The notes under the pieces: model-generated
What the model saw: the letters and a program-made list of their open reading frames with translations, nothing else
What the model was told of the DNA's origin: nothing
Databases searched by the model: none
Translations under genes and position numbers: made by a program
In this document: piece after piece, positions 58,003 to 64,000 of the stretch
Position numbering within the stretch: position 1 is the stretch's first letter
Layout: every line of letters starts with the position of its first letter
NCBI RefSeq assembly: GCF_000615945.1
Contig: NZ_BAMO01000006.1
Coordinates: 1-64,000 of the forward strand
DNA: 64,000 nucleotides
From: Caldalkalibacillus mannanilyticus JCM 10596
GTDB lineage: Bacteria > Bacillota > Bacilli > Caldalkalibacillales > JCM-10596
Direction: 5' to 3'

Positions 58003-58905
58003 CTAATGATCACGTTGAATCATGAAATCTGTAAGTTCAACTAAAAGGGAGTCCTTCACTTGTGCTTGATCTAGGGCTTGTTTTGAAAGGGCGACATGCT
58101 CCTCTAATTTTTTTGTTGCTTGTTCAATCCCGAGTAATGAAACAAACGTTGTTTTTTCATTATCACGATCACTTCCAACCTTTTTCCCTAGCTTCTGTTC
58201 ATCTCCTACCTCATCCAAGATATCGTCCTGAATCTGAAAGGCAAGTCCAATATGTTTGGCATATTCACTTAAGGCATCAAGCTGTTTAGAAGAAGCTCCT
58301 CCTAAATAACAACCGAAGCGGACAGAGCAAGTCAATAAATCGGCTGTTTTATGCTGATGGATTTTATATAGCTCCTCAAGTGATAGTGCTGGATTGTTTT
58401 CCCCTTGCATATCTAACACCTGACCGCCAACCATCCCCATAGGTCCTGCATACTTAGACAGCTCTTGAATCATTTGCACTTGAATAGCAGCCGGATTTTG
58501 ATGCTCTTTTGTAGGGAAATCATGTGTGATTAAGTAAAAAGCATGGGTCAACAGGGCATCTCCAGCTAGAATAGCCATTGCCTCACCAAACACTTTATGA
58601 TTCGTTAGTTTTCCCCTACGATAATCATCATCATCCATGGCGGGTAAATCATCATGAATTAAAGAATAGGTATGAATCATTTCAATGGCACAAGCAGCCC
58701 CATACCCAATAGACTTCTTCTTTCCTAATGCATCAATAATGGCTAATACAAAAGCAGGGCGTATCCGTTTACCACCTGCCATCAAAGAATATTCCATTGC
58801 TTTGACCAATTGAGGCGGTGCTTCAATATTGGAAAGATATTGCTGAAGATAGGATTCAATATGGGCTTGATTTTCTTTTAAAAAAGTGTCGATCTGTTTA
58901 ATCAC
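58003..58905 (-). CDS. ispA: Farnesyl diphosphate / geranyltranstransferase (IspA)
   Basis: A 300-residue all-helical prenyl synthase making farnesyl diphosphate from DMAPP/IPP. It has YSLMAGGKRIRP, the first Asp-rich motif LIHDDLPAMDDDDYRRG, KTADLLTCSVRFG and the second motif FQIQDDILDEVGDEQKLGKK. The start is GTG 58905 with GAGGAGG 7 bases upstream; an ATG at 58920 sits before that site. It overlaps xseB by 8 bases. With dxs it frames the OLE RNA and oapA. Confidence 0.95.
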   Translation of the reverse strand: MIKQIDTFLKENQAHIESYLQQYLSNIEAPPQLVKAMEYSLMAGGKRIRPAFVLAIIDALGKKKSIGYGAACAIEMIHTYSLIHDDLPAMDDDDYRRGKLTNHKVFGEAMAILAGDALLTHAFYLITHDFPTKEHQNPAAIQVQMIQELSKYAGPMGMVGGQVLDMQGENNPALSLEELYKIHQHKTADLLTCSVRFGCYLGGASSKQLDALSEYAKHIGLAFQIQDDILDEVGDEQKLGKKVGSDRDNEKTTFVSLLGIEQATKKLEEHVALSKQALDQAQVKDSLLVELTDFMIQRDH

Positions 58906-59152
58906 GTGCTTCCTCCTCAATACGGAAATCCTTCCTAATCAATTCGCCATTCTCTTCAAGCAGTACTTGCACTTGTTTCTCTACGCGCTCCAGAGTGTCG
59001 TGGCAAACCTTAGAGAGCTTCATTCCTTTTTGAAACAACGTAATGGCTTCCTCTAGAGGAACTTGTCCCGCCTCCAGCTGGTCTACAATCTCTTCTAGTT
59101 CTTCCATTGCCTCTTCAAAGCTTAATGATTGGTGTTCTCCAGTTTCACTCAT
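58898..59152 (-). CDS. xseB: Exodeoxyribonuclease VII small subunit
   Basis: An 84-residue helical hairpin that binds the C-terminus of XseA. The family pattern SFEEAMEELEEIVDQLEAGQ, then LEEAITLFQKGMKLSKVC and a helical tail is clear. ATG 59152 follows AAGGAGG; upstream in-frame codons lie within xseA. It overlaps xseA by 8 bases and ispA by 8, a tightly coupled series. Confidence 0.95.
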   Translation of the reverse strand: MSETGEHQSLSFEEAMEELEEIVDQLEAGQVPLEEAITLFQKGMKLSKVCHDTLERVEKQVQVLLEENGELIRKDFRIEEEARD

Positions 59153-60503
59153 TCTTCGTTTCCTCCTTAATCCCCCAGATTTGACAATCCAATTCCCCAT
59201 CCCTCATGGTTACTCTGATTGTTTGACCTGGCTCTAGCTGTTTTACAGAAGTGTAAAGATGGCTTTTATCTTCATTATATAATAAAGAATATCCTTTATT
59301 CATTATTTTCAGCGGACTTAAAGCATCTAAGGTTGTTGTCATAAAATGAAGCTCCTTTTGTTTCTCTTCTAGCTGTCTTCGTATTTCTCTATTCAGCCTT
59401 TCATGTAGGTGAAGAACTTCTTTCTTCTTGGAAACAATTCTTTCCTGAGGATTCAGCCGGTGTAAGCGATGTCTAATGTATCCTAACTGACTTTCTTTTT
59501 GCTGTAAGAATCTCTCTGCATTTCGTTGTAGCTGGATCAGAATATGATCCAATTCTTGCTCTTTTTGTTCTACTACTTGTTGTATGTATCTAAATCCATA
59601 TCTCTTCTGTATTCGATCTAAACGCTCTCTTTGTTGCTTCTGCACCCTTTTTAATGCTTTTTTGATTCGCTCCTCGGCTGCACAGACACGTTCATGCAGC
59701 TCATGAAACAAGGGAACAGACAGCTCAGCAGCAGCAGTGGGGGTAGGTGCGCGTAAATCCGCTACAAAATCAGCGATTGTGTAATCTGTTTCATGCCCTA
59801 CTGCTGAGATGATCGGAATGGTCGACTCTCGTATAGCTGAAGCGACCACTTCTTCGTTAAAGGCCCAAAGCTCTTCGATGGAGCCCCCTCCTCGTCCGAC
59901 AATCAACACATCAACCCCTTGCTCCTGATGAGCTAATCGAATTGCATTGGCGATAGACTGTGCAGCAAATTCCCCCTGCACCAAAACAGGAAAAACGACT
60001 ACCTCCATGCTGGGAAAGCGGCGTTTAATTGTGATCAGAATATCTCGAATGGCAGCTCCCGTCGGTGATGTAACCACTCCTACTTTTTGTGGGAGATGAG
60101 GGATTGGCTTTTTTGACTGGGGGTCAAACCAGCCTTCAAGCTCCAAGCGACGTTTTAAATCCTCGTAGGCTTGAAATAAGGCACCTATTCCATCTGGTTG
60201 CATTTCTTTAATATATAATTGATACTGCCCATCTCGTTCATAGACCCCTATTTCACCGCGAACGATCACTTTCATTCCGTTTTTAGGGACAAACCGTAAA
60301 TAGCGGTTATGTCCAGCAAACATAACCGCTTTGATCTTGGAAGCCTCATCTTTCAAAGTGAGGTACATGTGCCCTCGACTATGATGAATAAAGTTAGAAA
60401 TTTCGCCTCTAACCCAGACATCTTGAAATAATGGATTCATTTCTATGCTTTTTTTTATCTTATTAGTTAGATCTTTTATGGAGAGTATCTCTGTATGACT
60501 CAA
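59145..60503 (-). CDS. xseA: Exodeoxyribonuclease VII large subunit
   Basis: XseA degrades single-stranded DNA from both ends. The 452-residue protein has an N-terminal OB fold (LFQDVWVRGEISNFIHHSRG, LKDEASKIKAVMFAG), the catalytic domain (VGVVTSPTGAAIRDILITIK, VDVLIVGRGGGSIEELWAFN, ISAVGHETDYTIADFVADLR) and a long coiled coil, ending in a small barrel (MNKGYSLLYNED). Complete. folD lies 26 bases upstream. Confidence 0.96.
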   Translation of the reverse strand: MSHTEILSIKDLTNKIKKSIEMNPLFQDVWVRGEISNFIHHSRGHMYLTLKDEASKIKAVMFAGHNRYLRFVPKNGMKVIVRGEIGVYERDGQYQLYIKEMQPDGIGALFQAYEDLKRRLELEGWFDPQSKKPIPHLPQKVGVVTSPTGAAIRDILITIKRRFPSMEVVVFPVLVQGEFAAQSIANAIRLAHQEQGVDVLIVGRGGGSIEELWAFNEEVVASAIRESTIPIISAVGHETDYTIADFVADLRAPTPTAAAELSVPLFHELHERVCAAEERIKKALKRVQKQQRERLDRIQKRYGFRYIQQVVEQKEQELDHILIQLQRNAERFLQQKESQLGYIRHRLHRLNPQERIVSKKKEVLHLHERLNREIRRQLEEKQKELHFMTTTLDALSPLKIMNKGYSLLYNEDKSHLYTSVKQLEPGQTIRVTMRDGELDCQIWGIKEETKNE

Positions 60504-60529
60504 AAAAAGCTCCCTCCTTGCTTTTCAGC

Positions 60530-61393
60530 CTAAACAACCACTGATGGCAAATGTTTTTTGGCTGATTCAATCGTATTATATAATAACATGGTTATAGTCA
60601 TAGGTCCAACTCCACCTGGTACAGGCGTAATATGGCTGGCAATAGAAAGGAGTTCATCAAAACGCACATCTCCGACTAATTTACCTTCGGCATTACGATT
60701 AACACCTACATCGATGACAATCGTTCCTTCTGACACATGCTCAGGTCCAATCACACCCGCTTTCCCTACCGCTACAACAAGAATATCCGCTTTTTTTGTA
60801 TGCTCCGCTAAATTCTGCGTTTTAGAATGACAAATCGTCACCGTTGCATTTTCCTGCAACAGTAACATAGAAACAGGCTTACCCACAATATTGCTTCTTC
60901 CAACAACGACTACATTTTTCCCTGCGAGCTCTGTTCCAGTATGTTGAATCATTTTCACAATGCCATGCGGAGTACATGGGAGAAAGCACTCGTCACCAAT
61001 CAACATATTCCCTACACTCATCGGGTGAAAACCATCCACATCTTTTTCTGGAGAAATTGCGTCAATCACTGCTTTCTCAGAAATATGAAGTGGAAGTGGA
61101 AGCTGCACCAGAATTCCATGGATCTGTACATCTTGATTTAGTTTATCTATATGTTGAAGCAACTCTTGTTCTGTTGTATCGCCTGACAAGCGAATGCAGC
61201 GTGAGTAGATCCCAACCTCTTCACAGGCTCTTATCTTCGCTTTCACATAAGAAACCGAAGCAGGGTCCTCTCCAATGATTATCACTGCCAGTCCAGGTAT
61301 GATTTCTTGAGATTTAAGTTGCTTTAGTTCTTCCTTCATTTTCTCTCTAAATTGACTTGCTATCGCTTTTCCATCAATAATTTTTGCCGACAT
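60530..61393 (-). CDS. folD: Bifunctional methylenetetrahydrofolate dehydrogenase/cyclohydrolase FolD
   Basis: FolD converts methylene-THF to formyl-THF using NADP, supplying one-carbon units. The 287 residues show SYVKAKIRACEEVGI (catalytic Lys), GILVQLPLPLHISEKAVIDA, PEKDVDGFHPMSVGN, the dinucleotide fold VVVVGRSNIVGKPVSMLL and TPVPGGVGPMTITMLLYNT. Full length with ATG 61393 and an AGGAGG site. Confidence 0.97.
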   Translation of the reverse strand: MSAKIIDGKAIASQFREKMKEELKQLKSQEIIPGLAVIIIGEDPASVSYVKAKIRACEEVGIYSRCIRLSGDTTEQELLQHIDKLNQDVQIHGILVQLPLPLHISEKAVIDAISPEKDVDGFHPMSVGNMLIGDECFLPCTPHGIVKMIQHTGTELAGKNVVVVGRSNIVGKPVSMLLLQENATVTICHSKTQNLAEHTKKADILVVAVGKAGVIGPEHVSEGTIVIDVGVNRNAEGKLVGDVRFDELLSIASHITPVPGGVGPMTITMLLYNTIESAKKHLPSVVV

Positions 61394-61478
61394 TCATCTT
61401 TTCCTCCTTAGCTATCCTACATTCAAGTGTACATCCTCAAGAAATAGAAGTAAATACCGAACATTAAATTATTTAACC

Positions 61479-62459
61479 TTAATTATTGTTCACTTTTTGT
61501 TCATCTTTGTAATGATTTAATGCTAGACAAGCTACACCATAAGCATTATCGGTTGCGTACTGGGGCGAAGCTAAGAATACGGTTGCTCCTACTCTCGGAT
61601 GCTCCAGCCTTTTTATTAATCGTTGAGTAATATATTGGTTAGAAGCAACCCCTCCAACCAGCATAATCTCCTTCACATTTGTCCTACTCATTGCCGACAA
61701 CAGCGCTTTTTCCAGTGTTTTCGAAATCGTATTTTCAACAGCCCTAGCAAGCTGAGCTGGTGAATAATGGGCGTTTTGTATCAATCGAAGGGCCGCAGTA
61801 GTAGGACCCGAAAAACTAAAATCCATATTCTTTTCGTATGAAGGGATGCTAGGCAATCCCTCTTGTTCAAGAACAGTCAAGGATTTTGCCAGTTTTTCTA
61901 GATGAGGACCGCAGGGAAAAGGAAGACCCAGTTCTACTCCCACTCGGTCCACGAACTGCCCTGCATGCAAATCTAATGTTCCCCCTAATTTTTCAATCGC
62001 ATACCCTGTCTTCAATCTTGAACAGTGTAAAATTTCACTGGTTCCTCCTGATAGATGCACAGCGAGAAAGGTTTCATCTATAGGTCTATTCACCATCGAA
62101 AATTCTCCGGCAGCAATATGCCCTTCTTGGTGACTTGTTTTATATAACGGTACAGAAAGAAAGTGAGCTAGTGTCTCTGCTAGGACTTCACCCACTTTAA
62201 ATACAGGCATATATGATTCTTCTACTGGACGAGGACGTGTGCTCACACCTATAGCTTCTATCCGTTCTGTCTGAGGAAATTGTGAGAGAAGAGAAGGCCA
62301 TACCTTCAAATGCTGAAACACAGCTACGGATTGTTGTAATCCTACTTCTCCCTGCTTCACTTCTAGTATTGGATTCTGTTCTTGCAGTACTTGATATTCG
62401 TGATTGATCAAACAAATGGATGTTCTGTAATTACTTGTATCAATACCGAGAATAGACAT
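61479..62459 (-). CDS. TsaD/Kae1-like paralog (O-sialoglycoprotein endopeptidase family)
   Basis: A 326-residue ASKHA-fold protein: GIDTSNYRTSICLI (phosphate 1), VKQGEVGLQQSVAVFQHLKV, the metal motif TSHQEGHIAAG, VHLSGGTSEILH, GGTLDLHAGQFVDRVGVELG and MLVGGVASNQYIT. It resembles TsaD, the tRNA t6A synthase subunit, but the first metal motif HMEGH is altered to HQEGH and the sequence is more divergent than the main TsaD of Bacilli. Several Bacilli carry such a second copy beside nusB. Its role is unknown. Confidence 0.8.
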   Translation of the reverse strand: MSILGIDTSNYRTSICLINHEYQVLQEQNPILEVKQGEVGLQQSVAVFQHLKVWPSLLSQFPQTERIEAIGVSTRPRPVEESYMPVFKVGEVLAETLAHFLSVPLYKTSHQEGHIAAGEFSMVNRPIDETFLAVHLSGGTSEILHCSRLKTGYAIEKLGGTLDLHAGQFVDRVGVELGLPFPCGPHLEKLAKSLTVLEQEGLPSIPSYEKNMDFSFSGPTTAALRLIQNAHYSPAQLARAVENTISKTLEKALLSAMSRTNVKEIMLVGGVASNQYITQRLIKRLEHPRVGATVFLASPQYATDNAYGVACLALNHYKDEQKVNNN

Positions 62460-62461
62460 CT

Positions 62462-62851
62462 TTATTCACCTTGTTTGGCGATACTTGAGAGAACACCATT
62501 TATAAATTTACTAGACTGATCCGTGCCAAACTCTTTTGCTAACTCCACAGCCTCGTTAATCACCACTTGGTTGGGAGCATCTTCACGGTACTGTAATTCA
62601 TATGTAGCCAAACGCAGGATGGCTCGATCAACATGAGGAAGTCGGTCAAGGGTCCATTTGTTTAGATGAGGCTTAAGTGTGGTATCAATTTCTTCGATAT
62701 GATCACGGATTCCTGTGACCACTTCGTCTAAAAAAGAATCTCTTTCTCCACTACCTAAAACATTCTGTAACGCTTCTCCCCATTCTGTCTTCGCCAGATC
62801 AACCTGATAAAGTGTTTGAATTGCTTTCTTGCGAGCTGTTCTTCTTTTCAT
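62462..62851 (-). CDS. nusB: Transcription antitermination factor NusB
   Basis: A 129-residue all-helical protein that with NusE binds boxA RNA for rRNA antitermination. It shows RRTARKKAIQTLYQVDLAK, RLPHVDRAILRLATYELQY, APNQVVINEAVELAKEFG and SSKFINGVLSSIA. Complete. It lies 2 bases before the TsaD-like gene and downstream of asp23 and accC, as in B. subtilis. Confidence 0.97.
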   Translation of the reverse strand: MKRRTARKKAIQTLYQVDLAKTEWGEALQNVLGSGERDSFLDEVVTGIRDHIEEIDTTLKPHLNKWTLDRLPHVDRAILRLATYELQYREDAPNQVVINEAVELAKEFGTDQSSKFINGVLSSIAKQGE

Positions 62852-62883
62852 TCTACCTTCTCCTTTAGTTAAGGAATGGAAAG

Positions 62884-62903
62884 AACCACCATGACTGGTG
62901 GTT
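62884..62903 (-). terminator. Weak hairpin between asp23 and nusB
   Basis: AACCACC and GGTGGTT form a 7-bp stem with loop AGTCAT on the minus strand, followed by CTTT only. It may attenuate or just mark the gene boundary. Confidence 0.45.
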
Positions 62904-62914
62904 ATCTTTATCCA

Positions 62915-63319
62915 TTATTTTACCCTTTTTTCCTCATTATTTGCCTGTACTTCTGGTTTAATTTGTACACTGACCACATGCACGTTCACTTCAATGACAT
63001 CTAAACCAGTCATATTTTGAATGGCGGTTTTGACGTTTTCTTGAACTGCCATTGCCACACTAGGGATGCGCACACCGTATTCAACGACAATGGATACGTC
63101 TACCGCTGTCCGTTCCTCTCCCAGTTCAACACGAACTCCCTTGGCTAGGTTCTTACGGCCCAGTCTTTCCACTATCCCGCCTACAAATCCACCGCTCATA
63201 AAAGCGACTCCATCGATCTCTGAAGCGGCTAATCCTGCAATTACCTCAATCACTTCTGGTGCAATCTCTACTTTGCCTAACTTTAGTGTTTGATTAAATT
63301 GTGGAAATGAAGTTTCCAT
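62915..63319 (-). CDS. Asp23/Gls24 family envelope stress protein (YqhY-like)
   Basis: A 134-residue protein of the Asp23 family: LKLGKVEIAPEVIEVIAGLA, EIDGVAFMSGGFVGGIVERL, GEERTAVDVSIVVEYGVRIP and VNVHVVSVQIKPE. It corresponds to YqhY, next to accB-accC in B. subtilis and linked there to control of acetyl-CoA carboxylase and lipid synthesis. ATG 63319 follows AGAGAGGTG. The gap to accC is 13 bases. Confidence 0.92.
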   Translation of the reverse strand: METSFPQFNQTLKLGKVEIAPEVIEVIAGLAASEIDGVAFMSGGFVGGIVERLGRKNLAKGVRVELGEERTAVDVSIVVEYGVRIPSVAMAVQENVKTAIQNMTGLDVIEVNVHVVSVQIKPEVQANNEEKRVK

Positions 63320-63332
63320 TTGAGCACCTCTC

Positions 63333-64000
63333 TTATTTGTTTTTATTGGTTAAATCATAGGTTTCTAAGAATTTAGTATTAAATTCACCACTGACAAATG
63401 CCTCGTGGTTTAATACCCTTTGATGAAAGTCAATGGTTGTATCTATACCCTCGACAACAAATTCGCTTAGCGCTCGCTTCATACGTTGGATGGCTTCTTC
63501 TCTTGTTTTGCCCCACACGATGAGCTTGGCTATCATGGAATCATAGTAGGGCGAAATCATATAGCCAGGGTACGCCCCGCTATCTACACGAACACCTAAT
63601 CCACCCGGAGGTAGATACATATCTATTTTCCCTGGTGATGGCATAAAGTTCCTGTCAGGATTTTCGGCATTGATTCTACATTCGATAGACCAGCCGTTAA
63701 ATTCTACATCAGCCTGTGAAAAGGAAAGAGGATTTCCTGCGGCTACAGAAATTTGCTCCTTGATTAAATCGACTCCTGTAATAAGCTCAGTAACAGGATG
63801 CTCTACTTGAATCCTTGTATTCATCTCCATGAAATAATAATTACCCTGATGGTCATAGATAAATTCAATCGTTCCCGCTCCAGAGTAATTCACCGCCTTG
63901 GCGGCAGCCACAGCTGCTTGACCCATCTCTTCCCTTTTTTCTGCTGAAAGGGCTGGAGATGGAGCTTCTTCGATCAGCTTTTGCAAACGACGCTGAATGG
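63333..64000 (-). CDS. accC: Acetyl-CoA carboxylase biotin carboxylase subunit AccC, C-terminal part
   Basis: The gene enters from the right edge, so its N-terminal half is missing; 221 residues are seen. They begin [17 protein letters not shown] and include [66 protein letters not shown] and [13 protein letters not shown], the ATP-grasp and biotin carboxylase C-terminal domains. It carboxylates biotin on AccB for fatty acid synthesis. It precedes asp23 and nusB. Confidence 0.97.
   Translation of the reverse strand, partial: IQRRLQKLIEEAPSPALSAEKREEMGQAAVAAAKAVNYSGAGTIEFIYDHQGNYYFMEMNTRIQVEHPVTELITGVDLIKEQISVAAGNPLSFSQADVEFNGWSIECRINAENPDRNFMPSPGKIDMYLPPGGLGVRVDSGAYPGYMISPYYDSMIAKLIVWGKTREEAIQRMKRALSEFVVEGIDTTIDFHQRVLNHEAFVSGEFNTKFLETYDLTNKNK

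Overview
The window is a 64 kb piece of a low-GC, endospore-forming Firmicute of the order Bacillales. Evidence: the dacF-spoIIAA-spoIIAB-sigF operon, spoVA genes beside lysA, fur-yqzK-xerD-deoB-pnp synteny, spoIVB-spo0A, recN-argR-nadK-tlyA-dxs, xseA-xseB-ispA, and nusB-asp23-accC, all in Bacillus subtilis-like order. Genus cannot be fixed from sequence alone. An OLE RNA with its partner gene oapA points to one of the extremophile or anaerobe-leaning lineages that carry this RNA. Most genes are on the minus strand.

Layout: 1-2.9 kb holds the start of a threonine/serine dehydratase-like gene, ppiB and a GntR/ABC operon. 3.0-7.5 kb is lysA plus a reduced spoVA operon (AA, AB, AEA, AF; AC, AD and AEB are absent here). 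7.6-10.5 kb is the SigF operon with dacF. 10.7-15.9 kb is nucleoside salvage (pdp, two tandem purine nucleoside phosphorylases, deoB) and xerD. 16-20.4 kb is DUF4227, fur, spoIIM, an EndoQ-like gene, nudF and DUF3866. 20.5-24.1 kb (+) is a TAXI-type TRAP transporter. 24.1-31.7 kb is a sulfurtransferase, T-box-controlled trpS, an M20 peptidase and a methylmalonyl-CoA module (carboxyltransferase, B12 domain plus epimerase, mutase). 31.7-40.7 kb is prli42, the branched-chain 2-oxoacid dehydrogenase operon with leucine dehydrogenase, and its sigma-54 activator BkdR. 40.7-43.8 kb is a MraY/WecA-like transferase, a GT2, a SteA-like protein and a ferredoxin. 43.8-48.3 kb is an accessory region with a secreted toxin-like protein and two near-identical downstream genes. 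48.4-64 kb returns to core genes, ending inside accC.

How it works together: the bkd operon converts branched-chain 2-oxoacids to acyl-CoAs. It has no ptb/buk pair, and a methylmalonyl-CoA module lies next to it, so the likely route is onward oxidation through propionyl-CoA and methylmalonyl-CoA. A -24/-12 promoter, a tandem repeat enhancer candidate and a cre-like site lie between bkdR and bcd. Sporulation control is spread over the window (spo0A, spoIIA operon, spoIVB, spoIIM, spoVA), with SigH-type promoters and 0A boxes visible upstream of spoIIAA and spo0A.

Sequence quality: thirteen otherwise normal genes are interrupted by fifteen frameshifts. Every one is explained by a single missing base, often in a short homopolymer, and essential dxs is among them. 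I treat these as probable consensus errors and annotate each as one gene with its breakpoint.

The items most worth a second look are the OLE RNA locus (57.3-58.0 kb), the toxin-like locus with a duplicated downstream gene and an orphan toxin tip (45.9-48.3 kb), the apparent B12-domain/epimerase fusion (29.1-30.0 kb), the reduced spoVA operon, and the bkd control region.
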